From positions 1,860,001 through 1,924,000 of the forward strand of contig JAXRKN010000038.1 of NCBI GenBank assembly GCA_038502055.1: 64,000 bases of DNA. The letters are read 5' to 3'. Positions 23,701 to 37,000 of this stretch are shown here, in pieces; the stretch's first letter is position 1, and each line of letters starts with the position of its first letter. The notes under the pieces were generated by a model. The model saw only the letters and a program-made list of their open reading frames with translations. It did not search any database and was not told where the DNA came from. Position numbers and translations under genes: made by a program. Source of the stretch: Tanytarsus gracilentus (Eukaryota; Arthropoda; Insecta; Diptera; Chironomidae).

Positions 23701-26700
23701 CTTGGAAGTTGTAGTGAAGATTGCTGGTTGCCAGTTTTTTCCGTTTGCCGTCATGTCACTCAACTCGAGCACGACCTTTTTTCGAGCTCCAATTCCGTCT
23801 CTGGAACTAACATTAGCAACGGAAATAACAAAAATGATGACTCACCAGCCAAGGATAAAAACAACTCTGCAAACTACTTCAGTGATGAGGATGAAACATG
23901 GTGAGTGGTGTGGGCGAGTGAAAATGTTAAAGTTCAATGAGTGTTGAAAGTAGTCCTTTGAGAATAATCGGCCATAAATTTTGTACTAAAAATAACTTTT
24001 TATTCTTCTCGAATAGCGTGGACGTTTACAGCTTTTTACAAGCCCCATTACAAAGTCCTAACAATAATATTGCGACCATATTGAAAGCCTATCCCAACAC
24101 GGTTCTTCTCTCGCAAGCTGATACGGCAAAGGTCTTGTGTGCCCTTTCACATTTGGCTGACAATTTATTCAACGATGCTGCAGAGCGCTTAAATGTTGTC
24201 TCACTTTGTCAATTTCTCAAGTCGCTGTGTAGAGCTTCGCGTGAGCAACTTTATCGAAGCAATACGAGCAAAAAGGGAAAGAAAACGTGGTGGTTGGGTC
24301 GCCCGTGGAAAATAAAAAATCAATCGTTGCCATTGTCTCTTCTCCTTCATCGCGTCGGTGAAATTACTTTGAAAATATTCCGAAGTTCACGACCGTTGTT
24401 GCATATATTGAAAGTGTGGTCATTATCGGGCCCTCACTTGATGGATGTAAGTACTAAACATGTGGGAGGTTAAATATATGTAAATTAATCTCTCTCTTTT
24501 ACGCAGGCCGCTTGTCACAAGGACCGAAATATATCGAAGCGTGCTATCGAGTATATTCACGATATTATCACGGCACTGCTCGTGGAACAAACAGAATTGC
24601 CGCATTTTCACTTCAATGAGGCACTCCTCAAACCCTTCGAAAATATCCTCAACATGCAAAATTGTGATACTGATGTTCAAGATCAAATCATCACGTGTTG
24701 CATGGAAATCGTTGAGGCGCATCGAACGGAAATTAGGTCCGGATGGAGACCATTATTTGGAACGCTGACTACAAAAAAACTCCACATCTCGAGTGTCATC
24801 ATCGATATCTTTCGAATATTCTTGGAAACTGACAATACTTTGGTGTTTGCTAACGCAGGTCTTGACTGTATTTTATGCCTTTTGTCTTATTTGGAGACGT
24901 CAACGGGAAATTTCATTGATGAGGAAGGAATTGAGACGGCAACGAGTCCAATTACACCTAAACTAAATGGCACTGAATTTCTCCACGACGTCCTTAAATT
25001 TTTAGAGCGGTGCTCAACAATTCTCGGATGTCTTTTCAACATGCCAAATACACCCAATTTACATTCAACTTATAAAATTAAAGGCATCACATACACGCAC
25101 ATTGTCGATGCGAACACGCAAAATTCATTGGAGAATTTTCAATATTTCGGAAATGATCATTTAGCAAACACAAATGATCAATTTATGATCTCATATAGGT
25201 CCCTTCACATTGACAAAGATTCAATAACGAAGCTGGAAGAGTTGGAAAAAAATAATTGCGGTGTGCTAAAGGTTTGGTTTCTACTCCTCGATGGACTGAC
25301 AAATGCACTCATTCTCTGCCCCCTCTCACATCAATCGCCTATAATTCAAACAATTTTCAAGATTTTTCGTTCACTCTTCGAAAATCCCGGTCTCGATTTT
25401 GGCTTCTATTGTGTTAATCATCTCCTCATTCCGCTCAACCAAGATTGGCTTCGTTATATCAATAAGACGCAAAGAGGTTGGACAGCAATCGAGAAGAATT
25501 TTAAGCATTGCTGTTGCATGACGACAGACTTAGTTGTGGAATTTATCGACAAATCTCAGCACCATCAATCGACGACGTCGAAGAAGAAGGCGAATAGAAA
25601 TGAGGAAGGCATGGAGGAAACCTCAAAAATACCAACTGCCGCAAATCTAGCGCTAAAACAAATGCTAATCGTTCTCATCGAATGTTCCGTTCAACCTCAA
25701 GAAGCCATTTCGAGAATAGGTAATTTTCTATTTTTAGATAGCGTAAACAGAATTAAGATTTTAACTCATTATTTTTTTGCTTTTTCCTCATCATAGGTGT
25801 TTCGTGTCTAAAGCACATAATTTTCACAATTGGCTATCTTTTTAATGAGGATCAATGGCTAACGATATGCTCAGCCATTCATCGAGCAGCGACAATTAAT
25901 TTGGCACCACTTCGTCAATTGTCATTTGCATTTTATGAGAACTCGAATAGCTTTTATGGCGATGTCGCCACATTGAAAGTGGCAGCGCGTCGTGACTGTA
26001 CTTTGGAGGAAATAAATCGCATCTATTCACTCTCGCAGCAAGTCTTTCAATTAGATAATCAAAATAGTAATTTACGTTGCGATGGAACTAATAAGTCGAC
26101 GAGTGAGATTAAGATAATCAACGAGGATCGAAGCTATGCATTTTTGCTCTATCCGAATTTGAGTACAGACGCTAATTTCGTGCTTCGCATTGCATACCGA
26201 AATTTAGTCATTGGACTTTTAGCATCGCAAATGCTTTTGCAACTGATTGCAAATATCCTTCTCGGTGGACTTAAATGCGTTCCAAATGAACTTCATTCCG
26301 TCATCTATGAGTACAATGCCACAAACAGTACCGAGAAGAAGCCTCAATTTAATTTGAGCTATCGTGCAAAGGAGATTTTATATCGATGCTTAAGGCAATA
26401 CTTTAATTGCTCAATCGAATTCGATTATCGTCCCGGTTTAAAGTTTCTCATTCAGAAAGTGTCGAGTTTGGATTATGCCGCTAACCTTTATAAGCAATTG
26501 ACGAGCTCATTTATCATCATATTCATGAGTCTCGTGGACGTTTATTTGAGCGATATTGAGAAATTAAATTTATCCTCGAGTGATCTCCAATATATTATCG
26601 AGTCTTGTACGGGCGATGATGGACTGATAAAGAAGAAAGAATTTTTCGTTCGTAATCTCTTTTTACTGCGTGAAATTTGGACTCAAGTAGCGGAACTCTA

Positions 26701-27292
26701 CTTGAGGGAAGTCAAAGTGTCTCCAACGAAAGCACAAATTGCAGTGAAGCAAAGAAGAGAAAGCTTCGCGAATGAAATCAATATCGTTGAGAATAAAATG
26801 GTTGAAATTCAAGAGCAACTCGAGTGCGGTCTCAATAGCTACGATACTGACGATGATGTTTTTCTTCCGTCATCGCACGAAATGAACAGCGGAGCGGCAA
26901 GTAAAATTGAAAAAGCACCGAGTGAGGAGAGTGTCAAGATTTTCGTAAAAGAGCAGCAAGACCCAGAGTGTAATAGCACTAATCCTTTTATTTCATCGCC
27001 GACTCAATCGCAGCGTGAAAATCCCTTTAATAGAAATTCAAATGAAAGTAAGCAGCAGCAAATTGTTTCACCTGAAATTGAGCAGCAAAGGAAGTTGAGT
27101 ATCCTCAAGGACGAACAATGTAAAAGAAAAGCTTTGACGCAGCTCGTTGTTGCCAGCATGGAGCTCTTGAAATTGCTCCCCAACGAATCTACCGAAAGCG
27201 TTCGAATTTTATTTATGAATACGCGCATCAATGAGGCATTCGAGCTCGTTGATAAGCAAGAAAACAACCTGGAAAATTACAAATATAATTAA
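20774..27292 (+). CDS. ARFGEF3: ARFGEF3/BIG3-like Sec7-family protein
   Basis: Large Sec7-related protein of the BIG3 (ARFGEF3) group. Exons: 20774-20861, 20952-21085, 21197-21917, 21972-22930, 22991-23491, 23551-23900, 24017-24446, 24507-25719 and 25797-27292, totalling 5892 bases (1963 residues). The N terminus matches the DCB-like start of BIG3 (MEDLLQNIIKDAA, then ELRSVCFIALKMALDSK and RLIRDERFFIG). The middle has LFHRMLLLPLPQNR and, in the Sec7-like region, the NADGIYLATYSTFLLTLQL segment. Further family landmarks are ELGSCSEDCWLPVFSVCRHV, AACHKDRNISKRAIEYIHDI and HFHFNEALLKPFENI. No FRLPGE-type catalytic glutamate loop of active Sec7 domains is visible, as in BIG3, so ARF exchange activity is doubtful; a role as a secretory-granule or signalling scaffold is inferred from vertebrate BIG3. 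I first considered MON2 and rejected it on the N terminus. The stop lies 45 bases before a transposon. Confidence 0.85.
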
Positions 27293-27337
27293 GGTTTCCC
27301 CTCCTAAAGAAATTATCTTACCTTTTTCTCATTCTTG

Positions 27338-28209
27338 CACATTGGGGTGAAAGTACTTCAAAAAACGACAAAACTGTTAAAATGACTTCATTTGACGTTA
27401 AAAACCTTTAAAAATCATTATATTCTAGTTAGGCTCCAAAAAATATCTCTAGAGTCCGTCCTCTGCTCATCTTTGACTACGTTTTTGCATCATGCTTAAT
27501 TTCATTTTTAAACCACTTAAAATAAGTTTTCACGCAACCAGAGGTCTAATTTAAGAACAATGCACACATAAATGTTTTAAAACAATATTTTTAAAATGGA
27601 TACGATCACTCCATTGACCATTAAGGTTTTTTTATATCTATAAAAATCAAAGGTTACTTTTAATCAAAACTAATTTTCATGTATTCCCATACAAAATCAG
27701 TAATTTTCAAACTGAAAACAACCCTCTTAGGGGCGCGAAGGGGCGGGCATAACCAGTACTATTCTTGTTGCCATATATCTTCTCTACCAGGATCTGGTCT
27801 TACATAATGGTTCTATTTGGTTCCACTAACTGTAGAGCACTTTTAGTGGAAGCGTGATTGTGCATTTTTCGAACACGATTTAGAGGCACTTCCTGCATTG
27901 AAATGTCCATTCTAAAATTTATTTGAAAAATTTTGTTATTTATATGCAAAGATTAACCTTCATTTTGAATTCATTGGAAAAAAAGTTATTAAAATAAAAT
28001 GAAATAGAAAAAGGTTATTTTTAGCAACCTCAATCGGGTTCAACTTTGCAGCTTATTTTGGATGCTTTCTTACTTTTTTAAGGAAAAAATAAGAGTGGAA
28101 CCTAATAGAGCAAGTGTCAAAGAATTATTTTAATGGATCATATCATTGCAAGTCTCACTTTCGAAATTTGATTTTTGTCGTTATTTTTCAATATTTTCAC
28201 CCCAATGTG
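27338..28209. mobile_element. Non-autonomous DNA transposon with inverted ends, 872 bp
   Basis: The ends are inverted copies: left CACATTGGGGTGAAA (27338-27352) and the same sequence on the minus strand at the right end (28195-28209). Similarity continues inward, with gaps, to a shared ACGACAAAA about 27-38 bases in. The element is flanked by the 5-base direct repeat TCTTG (27333-27337 and 28210-28214), as expected for a target-site duplication. The interior has no long open frame, so it is non-autonomous. A CAC start and 5-base duplication recall Transib-type elements, but the terminal CACATTG is not an exact fit, so I leave the superfamily open. It lies 45 bases after the ARFGEF3 stop. Confidence 0.85.
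27993..27998 (+). terminator. AATAAA inside the transposon, possible ARFGEF3 poly(A) signal
   Basis: There is no AATAAA between the ARFGEF3 stop (27292) and the transposon. This hexamer inside the element is the first I find; another lies at 28975-28980. Use is inferred from position only. Confidence 0.35.
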
Positions 28210-31200
28210 TCTTGCTTTCTTCAAGTTGATTAAATTATATTCCCCCCAAAAAAAATTGATGCCAGCCTATTTACCTAAACCTTATATCTACTTAGCTTTA
28301 ATCACAAATTAAATTAACGCATATTGACTTTATTCTTATGAATAACCCTCTTTAACAGCCTTTTGGCATGAAAATTAAACAAATTTACTCAAGACTAATA
28401 AAAACTATATTTTTATGCTTTCCATCCATTGGCAAATTCTCTAGTTTTGTACCACAAAATTCTTTTTAAGGCATGTGAATTCGTACGTGAGTTAATTTTC
28501 ATGCCAAGGTATCATTTATGTGTCTTTAACATTACTTACGAGGAAAAATCAATTTATTATATAGCTATACCGATGGTGACCCAATTAGCAGACGTTACTT
28601 AATCCGAAATATGATACAGAAAAAATGTTCATGACGTAAATACCTGAAAGTGAAAAAAGGGAACTCGGATTTAAAAATTAAAGCATGGGTTAAATTTCAA
28701 ATCCTTTCAATTTTGAGTGTCCTCTCGCCTAGGTTTCACTGATAGTGACGTTCGAGTATTATAAAAGACACTCTATGTCCACGTAAGAACCATTAACTTG
28801 GGAAGATAGACGACGACTATATACACATTGGATCAATATAGTATAGAAAAGAAAAACAGCATATTGTATGTTGAAGGATTTGATGTGAATTTATTGTATT
28901 GCTGACAATACATTATATATTGGAAAAGTGAATGAACAAAAAAATATATTTGTGCAAGAGAAAAAGAGAAAAATAATAAAGAAGAGCTACACAACAAAAT
29001 TCTCGCACTTATTTTGTTTCCGTTTCATAAACAAATGACTTCCCTGACATCACACAATTTTTCTTCGTTTTTTTGCCATCAACCATATCGTGTGCCTTGG
29101 AAACATACTGCATTTTTTCATGCTCACTTAACTTCGACCGTTTGCAGTAGTAACACTCTTTTATTAATATATCGGTATTGAACAATCTAAAAATATAAAA
29201 AAAATTCTGGTTAAGTTTTCATTTTTTTTCGGGGGGCTTTTTTCATTATTTTCTCTTCACTTTTCAGTTTATTTTTGTTCCGGGTAGTAGTAAATGAAAT
29301 ATTACTCGTGTAGTGAATAAATAGAAAGAAAATCACACATCACATTGTATACACTATAAAAATATTAAAGCAAAGCCAGAAGTCACTGTGGCAACGAGAT
29401 TTCTTCATTAATAGAAATTGTTTCAAAAGATTTCAATTTTAATCGAAATTTATTTTCAAAGAAATCAAAAGGTGAGTTGCGTTATAAAATATTTTTTCTT
29501 TCCTCAACTCAATTTATTCGGAATTGGCTTGTGGCTGAGTGAGTGGCTTGATTTGTCACTCATAAATCAGTCTTAAGTCTTGAGGGTGCTATCAGACTAT
29601 GTTTATTGCAGATGAAATTAGGCTTGAGTGGTGTTTCGTGGTGGTGATGAAGTGATAATAAAAAGTACATAGTTAAGAAAATGACTATGAGTTGGAATAA
29701 ATTTTTGATACAAAGTTTTTTAGGTAAAATATTTTTTGCAAAAACTTTAATTACCATAAAATTTAGTCCACAAGCTGTTAAGCCAGGGGAAGAGTAAACA
29801 AATTTATATAATTTAAGAGCATAAATTTATGTAACTGAAGTATAAAAAATTCTAAACATTTACACACTTTAAAAGTTTATATAAATTTAATTACCTACTT
29901 TATAATATATTTACATGCAACTTTACCACCCCCTGAGTTAAAACAATGCTTTTCCTCTTTGTACTCGATAAGTGACACACATTTAAAAGTAATTAGAATA
30001 ATTTCATGTACAAGCTTTTGTCGCAAAAACACACAGTAATATCGCTCAGTCGCCGCACTGAGAATTGAGTTCATTGTGTTACAAATGTAAAATTACAAAT
30101 ATAAAGTTTTACACTTTAAACGTTTTTGCTCTCTTTTCTGCTTTGCATTATATAAAATAAATAAATTCAGAGGAGTGGAGAAAAAAGGGTCAAAAATAAA
30201 TGTAAACAATTTTAAAACTAAAATGACTTTTCTTCATGCGAAAAATTAAAATTTCAAAAAAGACGGTAATGATGATACGATGGAAACGGAGAAGAGGAAA
30301 ATTTCATCATTTTCCACTTCTTTCACCCCAACATAAATTTCGTTGCGTGAATCTCATTTATCACAACACTTTTGCCTTTTATTTTAAGACCGATATACCG
30401 AAAGAGGGAGCGAATATATTTGAGGGAGGATTTAGATGCATAGGGATAAAAGTTAAATGTGCACCTTGCGCAAACACATTGCATTCCCTCACCAGAATAA
30501 TAAATTCCGTAATTATTGTAGAAACAGAAGTTCCTGTGGGAAGGGAATCGCAAGAGGGGAAGTTCGATAAAAAAAATTCAAGATTAAAGAAAAAATTCCT
30601 GGAATTACCAGAAATCATTTTGTAGCAAAAACTCAATCAAAATTCACAAAGCCGAAAAAGAGACAACACGAAAAAAAGTTCAGCACCGCCATTTAACCTA
30701 ATTAAATTTAAATTAAATTACAAAATTCTAAACGTCACATTTTCTTCTTCCTTCATTTCAAATTTAAAGGTTGCATTCAAAAAATTGAGTAAATTTTTCA
30801 TTAGATTATGAATTCGCTTTGGAAGGTTAAAGAGTGATAAAAGCAAGGGGGAGAAATCTTTAAATTTCATCCTTTTTATCATCACTGACGATGTCGAGTT
30901 TCTTCATCTCTTCGAGCAGTATCTTCTTTTCTAACGGAGGCAATAAAAATGTGCTTGAACAAAAAAAAGACAACATAAAATTTGTGTATTTTGAGCATGA
31001 GAGATGTGAGAGAGAGCGCGAGAGAGAAAACGAGCCGGTTGATACACGAAAACCACATGGCATGCGCCGAAATATCATTTCATTCAAGAAAACGTTTGTT
31101 TACTTCTCTCCTCATGTGCTTTCGATTCGTTTTTACTACAACCGTGTCACTGTGTGCGTTCTCACAATCTTATGCTCAGAAATTTTCTCGATTCTCTCTA

Positions 31201-34013
31201 GAAATTTTCAGTTTGCAACGGGAAATCGTCAGTGATGGAATGAAAAATCCGCGTTCCCGCAAATTTTCTAAATTTTTCACCAACATAACTTTTTACTTTA
31301 CCCGGTCAACAAGAAGTCAATTATCGCTCGAATAATGTCCATTTAAAAATTTTAATGTGACTTTAGAGGATATTTTACAGATTTTGTGATAAATTTGTGC
31401 GCCAGAGATAAGAAAAAAAAGTTTCTTGTGAAAAATTTTTCTCTCAAAGTGAAAAGGATTTTCCTCCGCAACAAATACATGCATGCGGAAAAGTGATGTA
31501 TCTACGCGAGGGGTTTCACTGACACATGCAAACCGCGCAAAGGGAACGAGAGATTTAATCTAAGAGTGAAAGAAGAAAAAGGAATTTTCCTCCCCACATA
31601 ATATTTTTAACATGAAATTTTCTCTCTGCTGCTTCTGAAGAGATGCGATATTGAAATAGAAGAGAAGGAACATTTTGTACATAGAGGCACATACACGAAA
31701 AAAAAATATAAGAAGGGGGCGAAAAATTGAAGAAATGAGAAATTCATGAAGAATAAATTTTAACTGACGAGAAAGCCCTTCATGGTGATTTTTTATGATC
31801 TGCATCCGAAATAATATGTTGAGAAAATTGAGTGCTAGAGACACGAGATACATTTACGACGGAGTGAACTTTGCATAAAAATCCAATTATGCATATTTTA
31901 ACGCAAAACAAAAATGATATTCCTTCCATGAATTTAATTAAATTAAAAATAATTACATTGTGCGTAAAAGTGGTGAATAAGAAGAAGTGAATGACAAAAT
32001 TAAGTCACGCTCGCCCTCAAATAAAATCATCAGCAGTAGAATAAAGTGTGAAAATAAAAACAATTTTTAGCGTTCATTATAAACGTCATCATCGCTAAAA
32101 AAGGAATTAAGTGTGAGTACATCAAGAGCGACTGAATTGGCTCATAAGGAGTTAATGAAACGTTTTTAACAAATCTTTTTTGAATCAAGACACCGTAAAA
32201 TTGTAGTATTAAACGTAATGAATAAACATTCAAGTTTAATGAGCTGTGTGATGCAAATTTTCACTAAAATTATTTTTTTTTGCTGATAAGAAAATTTTAT
32301 GCTCAGCAGATTGAAATTTGGAATTTCCAGCATTTGAATTATGTCAAGAAATTTTGACAAAACTCTTTAATTAAAAACGTGACTATGATACATTATTCGT
32401 GTATTAATGATTTTTTAACCAAAATTTATTTTTTAGTAGACGATAAACATTGAAAGTGTTTGAAAAAATTATTAAAAAATTTCAAGCTCAAACGGAACAG
32501 ATCAAAAAGATTTTACAAAGTATTTTAAAATTCCATTAAATCACTCATGTAAAAAAATTAAACAACCTCGAGGTTTTTTGTGAGATTTGCACAATGATGC
32601 TAATTAACTTTTGTAAAAGTTACTTAAAGTACGATTAAATTATGATAATTGTCATTACTGTCGTACCTGAATTATTTTTTTTATTTAACGTCACTCATTG
32701 TTAATTAAAGCTTTTTCATTGTCTTTCCGTAATTTTCCTAAATGCCATTAAGTTCTCGTGCAAATCCTCCCACACATTCAATTGCACGCTCCATCAAGTA
32801 ACTCTCGGTAGAATTTTAAAAATCCTTTTTCCCTTTTTTATCACTAAACGACTTGGGAAGACAGCTCTGCCATGTACAATTGAAAAAGAGAGAGAGAGGC
32901 ATTATAGAGTCTATGAGAAAATGGGGAAACTCTGATGGGATTATGCTACTGAATAATTGAATAATGCTACAGAAATCAAAGCGCTTTAGGGCTGGATCCA
33001 TTATTCTTCTCAATAATGCCAATATCTCATGAAAATTAGCAAAATCATTTAACTTGAGTGGTGAATTTTTTATGCAGACAATTTAAGAGGAAATCATAAT
33101 CGAAAAGAAAAATTCATCCGATTCATTCACAAAAGTTTCGAGTGGTGCTTTCAAAGGCGCGCGCGGCAGCGATGATAAATAGTAATAACATTTTCAACTT
33201 TATTACTCATCATAATAATATTTTTGAATCAACAAATGAATTCTAGCCGTCAGTCGGAGTGATTTTATATCACGTCACGATTAATGCGAAGAAAGTTTTT
33301 CAGTTTATGTCTAAAGCCATCTGATTCTAAAATGTTTTTATTGTGCGGAGGCGATAAGAAATCTACGGTTGATAACATGAAAATATTGGCGTGTAAACAA
33401 CAAAAGGAGATGAGAGAAAATTTCTAGAAAATTAAATATAATTTTTAATAAAAAACCTAAAAACTTCTAAATAATTTTTGAATATGAAATTTGGTTTTTT
33501 AAAAAAAATTCATCCCTAGAAATAAAACTCGTTCACGGTGTTCCATGAAGTCATTATCGACGACACGAAATAATTGACATGCTTCTTAAATAAAACAGAA
33601 AAAGATATTTTCCGTTTGTTGTGTTGGGGTAAAAAAGTGATAAGCAAATACAAGTGTAGTCCCCGAAGTATAAAGTATAAGCCGAAATGAATAATAACCT
33701 TATCCAGTATTTATTATTTTTTCATCTTGTGAATATACAATGTAGACACTTCTCTCACTTTATAAAAGGTTTCGTCTCAAATTGTACATCATTAAATTTG
33801 TGTAGCAATAAAAAAGTTTTTCTCACCACGATGGAAATTCTCGATCATTAAATTCTTATTAGAATTATATTCGCACATATGAGAATAGAAACAACATCTT
33901 TTTACGCCAATAAGAAAATGAAAAGAAGAAAAAAAGTTGATGAACATCTTGATGATGTCAGAGTTTAATATTTCTCTTTTCTCTCTGTAAATGATTTTAG
34001 TTTTTAAGATAAA
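28210..34013. other. Gene-poor region upstream of inaE
   Basis: About 5.8 kb of AT-rich sequence with GA- and CT-rich patches (for example about 31005-31030). It probably holds the inaE promoter and 5' untranslated exons: a splice acceptor (TTTTAG at 33995-34000) sits 13 bases before the inaE ATG, implying an upstream non-coding exon. Scattered open frames have random-looking content. A 16-base inverted repeat (28363-28507) and one possible minus-strand terminal exon (29009-29186) are reported as findings. Confidence 0.55.
28363..28507. repeat. Inverted repeat with 16-base arms
   Basis: TTGGCATGAAAATTAA at 28363-28378 recurs in reverse complement at 28492-28507, with 113 bases between. Similarity does not extend inward and no target-site duplication is evident. 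It could be a small decayed transposon or a structured RNA arm; it lies just beyond the 872-base element. Confidence 0.5.
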
Positions 34014-37000
34014 ATGCCCGGCATTGTGATTTTTCAACGCCGATGGTCGGTGGGATCTGACGATTTAGTTGTTCCTGGACTCATTCTATTTATAATCCAC
34101 ATAATATGGTGAGTTTGCAGTTTAGAATCGAGACAATCCCGCATTCAATTTCATATCCGCTCCCATTTTTTCTTCCTCCATATATTATATTATCAGGTTA
34201 ATTATTCTCGCTGCCATCCTCCTAATATTCGAATACGACAAATCGATAAAATGTGTGGAGCTACTATGGTTTTATATAGTGTTTTATATTTGTCTATTAG
34301 CTGGTGAGTTTCAACGAAAAAAAAAGAGTATATATCGCAAATTTGATTATATCCAAACCAATATTTTTTTCCGCCTACAGTTTTATCGATAAATGAATTA
34401 TGCATATGCATAGTGTCCATGCGTGGATCGATTCTCGAGATAAGCAAGAGATCTTCGATGCAATATTGGCTGTATCTTAGATTAAGTAAGATTTATTCGC
34501 ATAAATGCTCATTTATCACTCATTCACTCTCTCTCTCACTTTCTCTCTAGTTTTAATTTTATTTGATGTTGGTGCAGTGATAACCGCCATACTATGGTTA
34601 AAAGAGTTTTATTCACACTGTCCATTAGAAGAGGCGAAGGAAATTGTCATGAGCGCCGTCGTTTGCAATTTCCTCGTGGAGCTTATTGTCATCATGACAA
34701 TGTATTGCTCATTTGATCCAGCCGGTCGGTCATGGGTGAAAATGAAGAAATATCAGCGTTCGATGCGCGAATCTGAGTCGAGATTCAATTATCGTCGAAG
34801 CGGAAGTCGGAGTCGTAATTGGAGGCAGAGAAAGGTGATTCGTGCATATCAGGATAGTTGGAATCAGCGCTGTAAATTTCTATTTTGCTGCATGGGCTCA
34901 TCGGATCGAAGTAGAAATTCATTCATTGATATCGCTCGACTTTTGAGCGATTTCTTCCGTGACCTCGATGTCGTTCCATCCGATGTCGTTGCCGGCCTCG
35001 TTTTACTGAGGAAATTTCAAAAGCTCGAGCAATCGGCAATTGTGCGACAGGTCAGTTGGGATTAATTAAAAAGTTTTTCGCAATTAAAATTAATGATAAT
35101 TAATTTAGCGTCGTCAAGGAATTTATGAATACCTCAGTGGCGTTCCCATAACAGAGCGCACTCAATTCTTAGCTTTAAACGATAGTCGCGATTATGAGCA
35201 CTTTCAATCCATCATCCACTACATGTATTATGCACTCTCCGCTTATGGCTGGCCAATGTACCTAATTACTCACTCAAAAACAGGCATTTGTGAGCTCTGT
35301 CCGAATCTCAAATGCTGTAATCTCTTTCGCTTCCGACACGATTCGGCTCAAGTCATTGAGGACAACTGTTGTTTGTGCAATTATGCAGCGCTTAAACAAA
35401 TGATGGTGGATGGAGATGTCGAGATAATTTATGTGACTTATCATGTGGACATTGGAGAAACGCCATTCTTTGTCGCCATCGACTATGCGAGAGAGAAAAT
35501 TGTCGTTTCCATTCGGGGAACATTATCGATGAAAGACGTGTTGACTGACTTAAATGCGGAGGGTGAGCCGCTTCCTTTGAATCCACCCAGGGAGGAGTTT
35601 TTGGGTCACAAAGGCATGGTACAGGCGGCTGTTTACATTAAGAATAAATTATACGAAGAGAATTTAATCGAAAAAGCTTTAAATCACAATCCCAAGAGGG
35701 GCACACAAGAGTTCGGTCTTATACTTGTTGGACATAGTCTTGGCGCTGGCACTGCCGCAATTCTTGCCATACTAATGAAGCAGGACTTCCAAAATCTCGA
35801 GTGCTTTAGTTATTCGCCACCCGGAGGACTTTTGTCAATGCCGGCAGTCGAATACAGCAAGGAATTCATTACTTCCGTGGTTGTGGGAAAGGATGTTGTA
35901 CCGCGCATCGGACTACATCAAATGGAATCTCTCCGTGCCGATCTCATTAATGCCATTCAACAGAGCATCGATCCCAAGTGGAAAACAATTGCATGCAATA
36001 TGATTTGCTGCTGTTGTGGGCCTGAACCAAGGTGAAGAATTGAAAAAATCTTTTGTAGTTTTGAATGTCTACCACAATCATTTTTTATATGTCCATAAAT
36101 ATTTCAGAAGTGTCATTCAAATGGGCGAGAAGGACTCGAACGTTAACGCATACAACGATCTGAAAGAAAAATCTCGACATAGTTCCGCACATCCCAATGA
36201 CAAGTCGATTGCTCTATCACTTCATCATCCATTATTTCCACCTGGACGCATTGTGCACATCGTGAGGCATCACACAGAAGAAGAGTAAGTAGAAAAGTTG
36301 TTTAATGGAGATGTTAAGAAGGGATTTTTCCTCTCGCTCTCTGCACATATGCTGAGGGTATTTTGGCCTAAAAAAATTTTACGGTTCCCAGATGATTTTT
36401 TTAAAAGCTGGGACTAATGTAAGTTGATGGAAAGCACAATTTACATAATTGGTCATATCACTTAAATTTTTTTACAAAGCTTTAACATTTTTTCTACTAA
36501 ACGCTCAACAAAAAAATCTTTTAAATGTCAATCATTGTTGCTGTGTAGTGTCTATAAATATATACAAAAAAAAAATCTTTTTGCTTAGCTGCTATTTTTC
36601 ATTTCTTCTCTCTCTTTCTCTCTTTATCTTTCTCTACTCGCTCACTCACATTCACTAAACTTCATCGTTTACGCGCACATGACGTATATCACGATAAAAA
36701 ATATAATTAAATAAAAAATAAACCTTTCCCTACTCGCTCGCTCTCGGTGTTGTTATCATCGACGCAGACGAAAGTATGAGGGCTGGAGGTATGCCAAAAA
36801 AAAGAATCATGCTCGAGTGAAACAGACTTTGAATAAAACCAGAGAATGCAACTGTTTTAATTTATTCTAGAGAAAATTTCTGTGTGTGTGTTCCGCTTTG
36901 ATGGAAATTTTCTTTTCTTATTGCATTTTTCATTTTGGTTACTGCATGTGGTCAAGTGGTTGTAGTCCATAAAACCACATTTAGACAATTAGAAAAGTTT

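Noticed and set aside
20774..27292. MON2 (another Sec7-related large protein) as identity of this gene
   Set aside because: The N terminus and several internal landmarks (CCWDSM, DCWLPVFSVCRHV, HFHFNEALLKPFE) fit ARFGEF3/BIG3, not the MON2 start.
29560..29757. Minus-strand 65-codon open frame
   Set aside because: Content is AT-driven (I, L, F, K, N), there are no splice borders and no domain.
29911..30075. Minus-strand 56-codon open frame with several cysteines, next to the possible small terminal exon
   Set aside because: It starts and stops within AT-rich sequence, its donor would follow a stop codon, and frames of this size are common by chance here.
30236..31335. Several open frames of 75-129 codons on both strands
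   Set aside because: They overlap each other in different frames, have low-complexity or random composition and no recognisable motif.
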